Of a stretch of DNA of 64,000 nt, positions 41,669-53,240 are shown piece by piece. The notes under the pieces were generated by a model. The model had not been told where the DNA came from and did no database searches. It worked only from the letters and a program-made list of their open reading frames with translations. The number at the start of each line of letters is the position of its first letter. Position 1 is the stretch's first letter. This DNA is from Tetragenococcus koreensis (GTDB lineage: Bacteria > Bacillota > Bacilli > Lactobacillales > Enterococcaceae). The DNA is taken from NCBI RefSeq assembly GCF_003795145.1, contig NZ_CP027786.1, forward strand, positions 1,550,001-1,614,000, written 5' to 3'. The position numbers were made by a program, and so were the translations under genes.

Positions 41669-42070
41669 TTGAAAAGATTACTGCGTTACGCTATTATCGG
41701 AATCGGTTATGGATCATTTTCTTACTTACTAATATTAATGTTACACATTCAAGACGTACCGCCAACTAGCGTAAATATTTTTAGTATCCTACTGATGAGC
41801 GCTGGAATTGGTATCCTCTCGATTCTATTTGACATTGAGAATTTAAATTTCCTGACCGCTTTAGGAATACATTTTTTTGCTACTTTAGCTTTAGTGATTA
41901 CTATGATGCTTTTTAACGGATGGATCGATTCGGTCATAAACAGTGTTGGATTCTGGCTCATATTCCTTACTATTTATATTGCGGTTTGGGCACTTTATCG
42001 CATTCAGCTTTATCTTAATGTGGAAAAAATAAATCGTGTACTAGCACAACACCGCAAAAACAAACAATAA
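41669..42070 (+). CDS. DUF3021-family membrane protein, likely partner of the LytTR regulator
   Basis: 133 residues with four hydrophobic helices (about 5-27, 37-55, 65-87 and 95-118) and a basic C-terminal tail LNVEKINRVLAQHRKNKQ. The order LytTR then DUF3021, 11 bp apart with AGGAGG in the gap and a TTG start, is the usual one. An inhibitory membrane anchor for the LytTR protein is inferred from this pairing. Confidence 0.82.
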   Translation: MKRLLRYAIIGIGYGSFSYLLILMLHIQDVPPTSVNIFSILLMSAGIGILSILFDIENLNFLTALGIHFFATLALVITMMLFNGWIDSVINSVGFWLIFLTIYIAVWALYRIQLYLNVEKINRVLAQHRKNKQ

Positions 42071-42080
42071 AGAAGGAACA

Positions 42081-42105
42081 GTTAACGTTTTTTGTTAACT
42101 TTTTA
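42081..42105 (+). terminator. Small hairpin after the LytTR operon, overlapping the bioY operator
   Basis: AGTTAAC and GTTAACT around a T-rich loop, then TTTTT. The stem is only 7 bp. Its right arm is also the left half of the BirA-type box. Confidence 0.5.
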
Positions 42106-42123
42106 TTTACAGCTGGTTAACAT
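42092..42123 (+). promoter_or_regulatory. BirA-type biotin operator upstream of bioY
   Basis: TTGTTAAC (42092-42099), 16 bp, then GTTAACAT (42116-42123). This differs by one base from the Gram-positive BirA consensus TTGTTAAC-N15/16-GTTAACAA. It spans the -35 box TTTACA (42106-42111) of a promoter whose -10 is TATATT (42129-42134; 17-bp spacer), so bound BirA would block bioY. Confidence 0.82.
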
Positions 42124-42184
42124 CATGATATATTTTATTATGTCAACCATTAAAAAAATATAAGTTTACAAAAAGGAGGACAAG

Positions 42185-42724
42185 ATGAAGTTAACCTTAC
42201 ACGAACAGTTAATGGCAGCAACATTTGCCGGTATCATCGCTATTTTTTCTCAGATCATCCTCCCTATCGGTGTTGTACCTTGGAGTTTACAAACTTTCAT
42301 TGTCGGTTTGTCGGTCACATTATTGGGTAGAAAAGTCGGTACCTGGGCTGTTTTAATTTATTTTTTACTTGGGTTAATCGGCTTGCCTGTTTTTGCCGGT
42401 GGTGCCAGTGGAGTAGCTGCCTTGTTTGGTCCAACAGGCGGTTATCTGATTGGATTTATTTTCACTTCATTATTGATAGGCACTATGATGAAATACACAG
42501 AATATACCTATTTTTGGACCATTACTGCTAATTTAGCAGGTTTCCTACTTGCTCTTTTTTTCGGTACGGTTTGGTTAAAATTTGCTGCTGGGATGACTTG
42601 GCCAGCTGCTTTTGCTACAGGATTTCTAGGATTTTTATTCCCAGAGATTGTAAAAGCAATCTGCTCAGGTTGGTTCAGCGTTTTATTAATCCATCGTTTA
42701 CCACAAAAATTTTTTAGCGTTTAA
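42185..42724 (+). CDS. bioY: Biotin transporter substrate-binding subunit BioY
   Basis: 179 residues, six helices. The BioY signatures are PWSLQTFIVGLSVTLLGRK, LIGLPVFAGGASGVAALFGP and TGGYLIGFIF. BioY is the S component of an ECF transporter; the shared energy-coupling genes (ecfA/A'/T) are not in the window. AAAAGGAGG precedes the ATG. The BirA-type operator in the promoter supports biotin as the ligand. Confidence 0.95.
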   Translation: MKLTLHEQLMAATFAGIIAIFSQIILPIGVVPWSLQTFIVGLSVTLLGRKVGTWAVLIYFLLGLIGLPVFAGGASGVAALFGPTGGYLIGFIFTSLLIGTMMKYTEYTYFWTITANLAGFLLALFFGTVWLKFAAGMTWPAAFATGFLGFLFPEIVKAICSGWFSVLLIHRLPQKFFSV

Positions 42725-42727
42725 ATA

Positions 42728-42771
42728 AAAAAAAGCGTCAGCACTTTAACTATGTGTGCTGACGCTTTTTC
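42728..42771. terminator. Bidirectional terminator between bioY and the yktB-like gene
   Basis: A perfect 15-bp stem AAAAAGCGTCAGCAC (42730-42744) / GTGCTGACGCTTTTT (42756-42770) that works for both convergent genes. Confidence 0.93.
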
Positions 42772-42772
42772 A

Positions 42773-43375
42773 TTAAAATTGTAATAGTTGGTAAACTGGC
42801 ACCAGAAAACGATAAGTTGCTAGCATGTATTCTAACGCTTGTTCTGGGTCCTGCCATAAATGACTATCTTTGGCGATAATCCGTCCAACTTGAAACTCGC
42901 CTTTTTTCACCTTTTTTAAGCGTTCCAATGCCTGCTTGACATTTGCTTGTGCGATAAATTCGTAATTAGCCTTAGTATGATCTGTGTTCATTACGGTATC
43001 TTCTGGTAACTGAGTTAGCAAAAGACTATGCTGCAAAAGCTGTTGAGCTATTTGTTCTTTTTTTGGTGGCTGATCAATAATTGACAGATACATAAAAACG
43101 TAATCTGGCCAAATTCCCAATTGAAAATGGGGCTCCATTTTATAACCACGTTTCTTACTACTAATAGCTGACCAGGTATTTTCTGGTGGATAAACACTGC
43201 GTCTGCGATGTTGTGCAATATGGATAAATAACGGTTCATCAAGTTCTTTTTCTAAATCTTTTTTGATCCTTTCATCTATTGTTTTAAAAATGGGTTGGAC
43301 TTCTTCACGGATAGCAGCCATCCGTTCATCTAAACCAGCAATATCAAAAACTGCAAAACTTTCTTGCGTAAACAT
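42773..43375 (-). CDS. DUF1054/UPF0637 family protein (YktB-like)
   Basis: 200 residues. FAVFDIAGLDERMAAIR at the N-terminus, the RRRSVYPPENTWSAI stretch and HFQLGIWPDYVFMYLSI match the YktB/UPF0637 family, which has a known fold but no assigned biochemical function. It follows the phosphoesterase gene by about 20 bp on the same strand. Confidence 0.85.
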   Translation of the reverse strand: MFTQESFAVFDIAGLDERMAAIREEVQPIFKTIDERIKKDLEKELDEPLFIHIAQHRRRSVYPPENTWSAISSKKRGYKMEPHFQLGIWPDYVFMYLSIIDQPPKKEQIAQQLLQHSLLLTQLPEDTVMNTDHTKANYEFIAQANVKQALERLKKVKKGEFQVGRIIAKDSHLWQDPEQALEYMLATYRFLVPVYQLLQF

Positions 43376-43395
43376 AAAACTCTCCTACCTTTTGT

Positions 43396-44286
43396 TCAAT
43401 AATCAAGTAAAACCATTCCCTGTTGAAGCTCATTTAGAATATAACGTTTTTTATATTCATTAAATGCCTGGGGATAGCGTTTCACAATCGTTCGTGCTTT
43501 TAGCGGATTAAAAGTTTCAGCTAAATGATTCGTTAAAATAAACGAGCGTGTTAAAAACCACTCATAATAGTAGCCAAATGGTCGGCAATGATACATCGTT
43601 TGTTGTAATTTTTGTTCGGTAAAGCGATGATGGGTATGTCCAAAAACAACTTGTTTAACGTTAGAAAATCCATCTAATACCTCGCCGAATTCTTTTGAAC
43701 CCAAAAAAGCATTTAACTGATTCCAGCGTGCGTATTTTTCACTATGCTTAATAATAAACGTTTCTTTTGGCACAAAGTGAGTGCTCAAAATAATGTTTTT
43801 TGTATCAGGAACAGTGCTTAATGTTTCCTGCAAACGATAACAGAGCGCAGCAGTAATTTCTGGATCTGAACCCTGGCGTTCGATAAAACGATCATACCAA
43901 TAAACTTGCTTTTTACGGCGATATTCTTTTTCGTCGGCGTGCGGAACAAAGCTGTAATCGTACCAACCGTTCATTCCAAAAAGAACTGTCGATTTTGTCA
44001 GCTCTTGTGTTTTAAAATTTAAAAAATGAGGATCATTAAAATCCTCAAAATCGGATTCAACATCGATATCAGCCATCTCATGGTTTCCCCAATGAAATGT
44101 TGTAGGTATCTTTTGATCAAAAAAATTGACGACCTCTAATGTCTTTGCCACTTTATTCGCTACATCACCTGCAAAATGAACATGCGTCACATTTAATTTT
44201 TCCAGATAGTCCCGTATAAGATATAATTCTTCATTAAACTGATTAATATCCGCGTGCAAATCTGATATTACTGCTAATTTTCCCAA
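43396..44286 (-). CDS. Calcineurin-like metallophosphoesterase
   Basis: 296 residues. Di-metal motifs: LAVISDLHADINQF, VHFAGDVANK, TFHWGNHEMADID, LSTHFVP and VVFGHTHHRF. These fit a cytosolic phosphoesterase of the Icc/YfcE superfamily. The substrate is unknown. It lies between a GNAT gene and the yktB-like gene, all on the minus strand with short gaps, so probably one transcript. Confidence 0.9.
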   Translation of the reverse strand: MGKLAVISDLHADINQFNEELYLIRDYLEKLNVTHVHFAGDVANKVAKTLEVVNFFDQKIPTTFHWGNHEMADIDVESDFEDFNDPHFLNFKTQELTKSTVLFGMNGWYDYSFVPHADEKEYRRKKQVYWYDRFIERQGSDPEITAALCYRLQETLSTVPDTKNIILSTHFVPKETFIIKHSEKYARWNQLNAFLGSKEFGEVLDGFSNVKQVVFGHTHHRFTEQKLQQTMYHCRPFGYYYEWFLTRSFILTNHLAETFNPLKARTIVKRYPQAFNEYKKRYILNELQQGMVLLDY

Positions 44287-44301
44287 AAAAGGTCCCTTCT
44301 T

Positions 44302-44883
44302 CTATTGCTTAAGCTTTTCCCACTGTGTCTTTGTTATACTGCGTGTAACTTCTGTAAACACTTGCCCTTTTAGCTGTCCTAAATTCCTTCTAGCCTCAGG
44401 TATAATACTATCAACTGTCATACCAATTTTTTCCATTACACGTCCTGAGTTAGCATTCCTTTTATCATGTGCTGCTTTAATTCGGACCAAATCTAAATCG
44501 GTAAAACCGAGAGTAAGCAACCGATGACAAGCTTCTGGTATGTAACCAAAGCCCCAATACTTTTTATTGATAATATACCCCAATTCGGCTACACCAATCT
44601 CCATCTCTACTCTAAGGTCGATTGTCCCGATCATCTTTTGTTGTTCTTTTAACTCAATGGCGAACTTACCTAATGGTTCTGCCATAAAATAATCGGCAAT
44701 CGCAATTTTGGTGTCTTCTAACGTTTGATGCCTTCCAAAGACAAAGTGGGTTGTTTGGCTATCACGACTGTACTCATACATATCCTCTGCGTCTTCAAGC
44801 GTGACTGGTCGAAGGAATAGTCGTTTCGTTTCTAACAGATTATTTTTTGCCAAGATATAATTTTTATTCCCATTTTGCTCCAC
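44302..44883 (-). CDS. GNAT N-acetyltransferase (RimJ/RimL-like)
   Basis: About 193 residues. LLETKRLFLRPVTLEDAEDMYEYSRD is the usual N-terminal strand of RimJ-like GNATs, and the acetyl-CoA region shows IINKKYWGFGYIPEACHRLL. Such enzymes acetylate protein N-termini or small amines. Three in-frame GTG codons (44892, 44889, 44883) are possible starts; 44883 is preferred as AGGTGG lies 5 bp upstream. Confidence 0.85.
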   Translation of the reverse strand: MEQNGNKNYILAKNNLLETKRLFLRPVTLEDAEDMYEYSRDSQTTHFVFGRHQTLEDTKIAIADYFMAEPLGKFAIELKEQQKMIGTIDLRVEMEIGVAELGYIINKKYWGFGYIPEACHRLLTLGFTDLDLVRIKAAHDKRNANSGRVMEKIGMTVDSIIPEARRNLGQLKGQVFTEVTRSITKTQWEKLKQ

Positions 44884-45007
44884 TAGCACCACCTACTTAT
44901 TATAAATTATTCTTTATTATACGCAATTTCAAGAAATTGTGAAGCATTTTAAAAAAAGAAACCGCTTATGTTATAATAGGACTGACAACTTATCTAGGAG
45001 GACAACC

Positions 45008-45457
45008 ATGGCTGACGAATTGCAAAATCATTTAGATAAAGGAATGTATGGTACCCCATCTGTAAATCCAGACGAACAAAGAAAATTTTTAGGAACTTTT
45101 CGTGAACGCGTCTATATTCGAATGACTATTCAGCAAATGAAGCAAGACAGCAATAAAAAAATTTTAGAAAACCATTTATCTGATTATCCTGATGCCAGCG
45201 TTTTAATCAATGGCAATGCCAGCGAAAGCGTCCAAAGCAGTTATATTCAAATAGCTATGAAAGCAAAACTAAAATTTACCGTGGTTGATAGTGATTTAAA
45301 AGGAGACGACGACAGTGGACTTCTAGTTGTTGCCAATAAAGCAGTAAATGAAGACACGATTGATATTGCAGAAAAATTTAATTCCGAAAACACTCAATCT
45401 CCACAAAGTACTAGTGAGAAAAAAGGGTTCTGGCACAAACTTTTTCATAATAATTAA
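45008..45457 (+). CDS. YueI-family (DUF1694) protein
   Basis: 149 residues starting MADELQNHLDKGMYGTPSVNPDEQRKFLGTFRERV after CTAGGAGG. This N-terminus with the TFRERV/IRMT strand identifies DUF1694/YueI. The ~35 C-terminal residues are polar and end KGFWHKLFHNN. Function unknown. It is followed 13 bp later by a second small gene. Confidence 0.85.
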   Translation: MADELQNHLDKGMYGTPSVNPDEQRKFLGTFRERVYIRMTIQQMKQDSNKKILENHLSDYPDASVLINGNASESVQSSYIQIAMKAKLKFTVVDSDLKGDDDSGLLVVANKAVNEDTIDIAEKFNSENTQSPQSTSEKKGFWHKLFHNN

Positions 45458-45470
45458 GGAGGAGACGTCA

Positions 45471-45881
45471 ATGAACACCCCGACATATGACCAGCTAAAA
45501 AAAGAGATGACCTTGGCACTAGATACGCACGTGGATATTTTAAAAGATGTAAGTGCGATTGATACTGAGCATCTAGAGGCTATCATGTTTATGATGCGCA
45601 GTTTCGGTTTCATGCTTGACCGTGCCCCGAAAGTATTATATGAAGAAGATTCGGAAGAAATGAATTTTTTGATGTTTCAGTACTATAGTTTATTAAGTGA
45701 ATTAAAATACAATTTAGCTTTAAATTACTCCTATGCTAAAATCCAAGATCGTTCTTTGATAGAAATTGTCAATACGTTTCCTACTACTTATGAAAAAGAA
45801 ATGAAACTATGGTGGGAAGAGCTAACTGGGTTGCATGTTGACGATAGTAAACAGACAAACCAAACACAAAAATTTGAATGA
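45471..45881 (+). CDS. Hypothetical helical protein
   Basis: 136 residues from the ATG after AGGAGGAG; the frame is open further upstream but inside the yueI-like gene. Acidic and helical (MTLALDTHVDILKDVSAID, IMFMMRSFGFML, YSLLSELKYNLALNYSYAK). I do not recognise the family. Co-transcription with the yueI-like gene is likely (13-bp gap), and a terminator follows. Confidence 0.72.
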   Translation: MNTPTYDQLKKEMTLALDTHVDILKDVSAIDTEHLEAIMFMMRSFGFMLDRAPKVLYEEDSEEMNFLMFQYYSLLSELKYNLALNYSYAKIQDRSLIEIVNTFPTTYEKEMKLWWEELTGLHVDDSKQTNQTQKFE

Positions 45882-45904
45882 CACAATACTACAAAGCAAA
45901 AATG

Positions 45905-45951
45905 AGACTTGCCGACACCTCGTATAAAATGGGATCAGCAAGTCTTTTTAC
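45905..45951 (+). terminator. Terminator of the yueI-like/hypothetical operon
   Basis: AGACTTGC (45905-45912) pairs with GCAAGTCT (45938-45945), loop 25 nt, followed by TTTTTAC. Confidence 0.65.
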
Positions 45952-46322
45952 TTTTTCTGTTGGCTGTTCCAATAACTGGAATTGTTCTCTCTAGTTTTGT
46001 CACAGCATCTATTCGAGCTAGCGTCGCCTTAACTCGCTTGACTCCGGATTTATTCACTTTCTTGGATAATGCTTTGTCATTTCTTTCTCTATCTTTCGCC
46101 TCTCGGATAACGCTTTGACTAGTTCTTTATTCATCTTGTCATTCTAGGAGAATGTTTTTCCATTTTTTTATCCGTCTTTTGCTATTTTCAAGCATTTTAC
46201 GCTGGATTTATGCTATTTCAGCTTTTTTCGGATAGCATTTCGGCTTTCCTTTAACCATCTTTTTATTTTCAAAGAACGTTTTAGCGTTTCTTTCTCCATC
46301 TTGTGCTGTCTTCGCACGTTCC
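45952..46322. repeat. Non-coding, strand-biased region with degenerate ATCC repeats
   Basis: About 370 bp, pyrimidine-rich on the plus strand, with no credible gene (a 69-codon open frame is low-complexity). On the minus strand, degenerate units such as ATAAATCCGGAG, GCATTATCCAAG, CGTTATCCGAGAG, ATAAATCCAGCG and GCTATCCGAAA recur at irregular intervals of 20-100 bp. It lies just beyond the gshF stop codon. Confidence 0.4.
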
Positions 46323-46330
46323 ATCCAGAT

Positions 46331-48595
46331 TTATTTCACAAAATCTGGATATAAAAGTTTGAGTATATCCATTGTTAAACGTCGACCTTTACCTTCATAG
46401 GGGTAGCAATGCATATGCATCATCGGATTAAAATTTGCTTCAATAATTCCATAAACGTTAGAAGCTTTAGCAGGTAGGTTAATATCTGTAACAATCATAT
46501 CGATTCCACAGATTGTAGCTCCAAGCGCTTGCGCTACCTTAACTGCAACTTTTTTATAATCATCAGTAAAAGCACCTGTCATATCAATTGAATCGCCACC
46601 AGTAGACACATTCGAATTATCTCTAAGATAGATCGTCTCGTCTTTGTTTGGCACTGACTCCAACTTATACCCTTGTTCACGCAAAACTAATTGTTCACTT
46701 TGACCTAGCTGGATTTTTTCTAAAGGCGTGCGGTGGTTCTCCCCACGTAATGGATCATCATTTTTTTGGTCAACTAATTCCTTAATTGTGTGTTTACCAT
46801 CACCGGTAACGTTAGCTGGGACTCGCAGCAAAATCGCCTTTACTTGATCGCCAACCACAAAAAAACGATACTCCGTACCTGGCAGAAACTCTTCAACTAA
46901 AACCGCATCGTCTTCTTTAAGCGCAGTATCTATAGCCTGTGTATATTCCTCTTCACTTGCTCCCTCTTTGAAAACCGTGATTCCTAAGCCGTAATTGGTG
47001 GACTTGGGTTTCACAACGATCCCCTTATCTCGAAATTCTTCATAACTTAAACTAGCTGTTTTTTTATCAGCAAATTCTTTTCCTTGAGGCACCCGAAAAC
47101 CAGCACGTTGTAAAATTTTCTTAGTAACTGTTTTATTTTCCATAATTAAAGGTGTAATATAGGTATCTTTACTCGTCATATTGCCATTTTTAACGTATTC
47201 ATTATGTTTTTGTACAGTTAATTTCAAAAATTGATCTTGTTCATCTAAGACTTCCACTTGAACTGCTTTTTGAATGGCGTCAAACATTAAAATTTGCGTT
47301 GAAAGTTCCATATTCGTAAATCCAGCCAACTGATAAGGCGCTTGCCAAGCTTTTTCATAATAGGACAGCCCTTGTTGAACCGCCAATTCTTTTTGAGATT
47401 TTTTCTGACTTTCTAAATAAATTCTTCCTGCCAAGGTTTTAGCTGGATCATTTAACATTTCTTCTAAATGATCAAAGATTTCAGTTGAAACAGCAAGATT
47501 GGTTTGCTCAACAAAGCCTCTCATCTCAACCAGTAGACGCTGCGCTTCATCATAACAAGCCGTTTGGGCTAAAGGTGATTCCAAGGCGATTAAATTATTC
47601 AGCTGCTCCCCTTGTTCAACCCAATCGTCTGCATCTGCTCCTTCGTCTGTCCATAATAAAAACAGCATAAAAATGTGTAGAAACTCTACTTCTTCTTCAC
47701 TAATCCCATAAGGTTGGTAAGGGTCTAGATCAATATTGCGCAATTCGATATAACGAACAGGTTTATTGGCTAAATCAGCTACACTTTTGCCGCCTCTTAA
47801 ACGTACAGATGCATAAAATTCTTTTTCCTCTGAAAGCTTTCCTTCTTCAACCATTTGTTGAATATCAGCTACATATTCTTCAATTGAACGATAGGTCACT
47901 TTTACATCTTCATGGTTTTTATAACCGTATTGACTATTACGAATACTGCGAACCGGTTCTTCTGGATGTTCGTGGCCGTTAAAGTAACGCGGACCACTTA
48001 GCGGTGATGCACCAAAGAAATAAGTAGTTAACCATCGATAGTGCAAATAATTTCGTGTAACTTTTAAATAGATATCCGTTTTAAATTGATAGTAGTTCAT
48101 ATACTCATCTTGTAGTTCAAACATTTTTCGAACCATTTCATCGTCGAACTCAAAGTTAAAATGAATACCGCTAACCATTTGTTTACGTCGACCATAAGAC
48201 TTTGCAAGATAGCGACGATACAATACATCTTCAAAATTATCGAGTTTGGCAATCACGATGTCTTCTTCTGCTTTAGGTAATGCAGGCGGCATACTCATTG
48301 GCCATAACATCTCTTGGGGATTCATAGAACGATAAACCGTATCATGAATCGCTGCTAACCAGCGAAAAAGTTCAGGTACACTATTTGTGATTGGCGTCAC
48401 TAATTCCATCTGTGTTTCAGCAAAATCAGTTTGAATATAGGGGTGAACACTCCGATTTCCTAACTTTTTAGGATAGTCTGTCGTTACCAGCTCACCAGAC
48501 TTTGTCACTCGTTGACTTTCTTTTTCAATCCCGTACCGAGCTTTTAATAAATAAGGATATAAATGTTTATTGGTTAAAATTGGTTGGATATTCAT
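46331..48595 (-). CDS. gshF: Bifunctional glutamate-cysteine ligase/glutathione synthetase
   Basis: 754 residues, the standard length of GshF. The N-terminal half is a proteobacterial-type gamma-glutamylcysteine ligase (RYGIEKESQRVTKSGEL, HPYIQTDFAETQMELVTP, FGASPLSGPRYF, RYIELRNIDLDPYQP). The C-terminal ~270 residues are an ATP-grasp glutathione synthetase (VVKPKSTNYGLGITVF, VEEFLPGTEYRFFVVG, GIIEANFNPMMHMHCYPYEG). One protein therefore makes glutathione in two steps. It is monocistronic, with an extended -10 promoter. Its stop codon lies in a 10-bp inverted repeat. Confidence 0.96.
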   Translation of the reverse strand: MNIQPILTNKHLYPYLLKARYGIEKESQRVTKSGELVTTDYPKKLGNRSVHPYIQTDFAETQMELVTPITNSVPELFRWLAAIHDTVYRSMNPQEMLWPMSMPPALPKAEEDIVIAKLDNFEDVLYRRYLAKSYGRRKQMVSGIHFNFEFDDEMVRKMFELQDEYMNYYQFKTDIYLKVTRNYLHYRWLTTYFFGASPLSGPRYFNGHEHPEEPVRSIRNSQYGYKNHEDVKVTYRSIEEYVADIQQMVEEGKLSEEKEFYASVRLRGGKSVADLANKPVRYIELRNIDLDPYQPYGISEEEVEFLHIFMLFLLWTDEGADADDWVEQGEQLNNLIALESPLAQTACYDEAQRLLVEMRGFVEQTNLAVSTEIFDHLEEMLNDPAKTLAGRIYLESQKKSQKELAVQQGLSYYEKAWQAPYQLAGFTNMELSTQILMFDAIQKAVQVEVLDEQDQFLKLTVQKHNEYVKNGNMTSKDTYITPLIMENKTVTKKILQRAGFRVPQGKEFADKKTASLSYEEFRDKGIVVKPKSTNYGLGITVFKEGASEEEYTQAIDTALKEDDAVLVEEFLPGTEYRFFVVGDQVKAILLRVPANVTGDGKHTIKELVDQKNDDPLRGENHRTPLEKIQLGQSEQLVLREQGYKLESVPNKDETIYLRDNSNVSTGGDSIDMTGAFTDDYKKVAVKVAQALGATICGIDMIVTDINLPAKASNVYGIIEANFNPMMHMHCYPYEGKGRRLTMDILKLLYPDFVK

Positions 48596-48632
48596 AAGGT
48601 AGTCCTTTCTTCATAAAAAAATTTCTACCGCC

Positions 48633-48638
48633 ATTATA
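48633..48638 (-). promoter_or_regulatory. Extended -10 promoter of gshF
   Basis: TGCTATAAT on the minus strand, about 40 bp before the start codon; no clear -35. GAAAGGA precedes the ATG. Confidence 0.55.
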
Positions 48639-48783
48639 GCAAATTACAAACAATGTGGCTTACTTTTTGTTCTCATATTTAACTACAAAATATAAAATTA
48701 AAAAACTAAAACCACGCAAATAAAACGTTAGAGATTTCTTTTTCATTTCACAAGTCTTATCTAATAAAATAGGATCCGCAAAA

Positions 48784-48813
48784 AAGCTGTCTACCCCAAA
48801 AAGATAGACAGCT
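48784..48813 (-). terminator. Terminator of the beta-glucoside operon
   Basis: AGCTGTCTA/TAGACAGCT stem (48785-48793, 48805-48813) followed by TTTTTT on the minus strand, 28 bp past the stop codon. Confidence 0.88.
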
Positions 48814-48840
48814 AAAAATTTAACAACTTGAATTTTTATA

Positions 48841-52245
<3,405 letters not shown>

Positions 52246-52267
52246 TTATTAAATTGTGACATAAACG

Positions 52268-52296
52268 AGTGTAACTGTATGGGTATAATTTGTCAA
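52268..52296 (-). promoter_or_regulatory. Promoter of the bglP-glucosidase operon with candidate GntR site
   Basis: TTGACA (52291-52296), a 17-bp spacer and TACACT (52268-52273) on the minus strand. The inverted repeat GGTAT (52282-52286)/ATACC (52296-52300) overlaps the -35 and fits a GTAT-N9-ATAC operator for the divergent regulator. Confidence 0.75.
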
Positions 52297-52322
52297 TACC
52301 TACATAATTTACAGAAATATGT

Positions 52323-52328
52323 TATAAT
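52323..52328 (+). promoter_or_regulatory. -10 element of the GntR regulator gene
   Basis: A perfect TATAAT, 34 bp before the TTG start. The -35 is weak. Confidence 0.5.
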
Positions 52329-52361
52329 AAGCCAAAATCACACAGAAAAGAAGGTGAAAAT

Positions 52362-53069
52362 TTGCCTAAGTATAAGGAAGTTGCGCAGAAAATTATTCAA
52401 AAAATTAATTCAAATGATATGAAACAAGGTGACAAATTAGCAAGTATTGAAGAATTGATGAAACAATTTGATGTGGGGAAAAATACGATTTTAAACGCTC
52501 TAACTGAACTCGAAAAACAAGCCTATATTTATCAAGTTCGAGGTAGTGGTAGCTTTGTTAGAAAACATAAGCGAGAAGGTTATATCAATATTACAGAAGT
52601 TAATGGTTTGAGAAACAATTTACAAGGGTTTCATTTAGACGCTAAATTGCTCGATTTAAAAGCTACCAAGCCAACCCATGAGGTCATGGCTAATTTAAAT
52701 ATAGCTGAAAACGAAGAGGTTTACTATGTTAAACGACTACGATCAATTGAAGGCCGAAAATTTTCCGTTGAAGAATCTTATTACCTAAAGTCAGTGGTGC
52801 CTTATTTAAATCAGCAAATCGTTGAAGATTCGATCTTTAACTACCTGATTGATGATTTAAAAATTGAACCTGGTTTTATTGACCATTTTTTACGTGTAGG
52901 TAAATTGAATAAGATCAATGCTGATCTATTAAACTTAGAACCAGGCGATCCAACAGTTTTACTTGAGTCCATTTTCTACTTAAAAAATGGTCAGCCTTTT
53001 GACTATTCTATCATTAATTATCATTATGAAGAATCACAGTTTTTTATCCAAGGAGCAAGTTATATATAA
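52362..53069 (+). CDS. GntR/UTRA-family regulator of beta-glucoside uptake
   Basis: 235 residues. N-terminal winged helix (KYKEVAQKIIQKINSNDMKQ, then IEELMKQFDVGKNTILNALT) and a C-terminal UTRA ligand domain (ATKPTHEVMANLNIAENEEV, YYVKRLRSIEGRKFSVEESY). Starts with TTG after AAGAAGGTG. Divergent from the PTS/glucosidase operon with a shared 130-bp regulatory region, so it very likely controls that operon, sensing a phosphorylated beta-glucoside. Confidence 0.9.
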   Translation: MPKYKEVAQKIIQKINSNDMKQGDKLASIEELMKQFDVGKNTILNALTELEKQAYIYQVRGSGSFVRKHKREGYINITEVNGLRNNLQGFHLDAKLLDLKATKPTHEVMANLNIAENEEVYYVKRLRSIEGRKFSVEESYYLKSVVPYLNQQIVEDSIFNYLIDDLKIEPGFIDHFLRVGKLNKINADLLNLEPGDPTVLLESIFYLKNGQPFDYSIINYHYEESQFFIQGASYI

Positions 53070-53200
53070 ATTTGGAAAAGCAAACGACTTCTAAGGAAAT
53101 CAAACGACCCTATTTCCGTCTCCTAATCCCGGCCTCCGCACCAAAAAGCTACGGGCTTACCTCATATGATTGATCGATAAAAAAGTTAATCTGAAATAAA

Positions 53201-53240
53201 AATAAGCCAAACGATCAAAAAACCGTTTGGCTTATTTTTT
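53201..53240. terminator. Bidirectional terminator between gntR and ftsY
   Basis: A 13-bp stem AATAAGCCAAACG (53201-53213) / CGTTTGGCTTATT (53224-53236), flanked by A- and T-rich tracts for both directions. It overlaps the ftsY stop codon region. Confidence 0.9.

Noticed and set aside
45909-46118. A 69-codon frame after the yueI-like operon
   Set aside because: It begins inside a terminator hairpin and runs through the low-complexity repeat region; no credible ribosome binding site.
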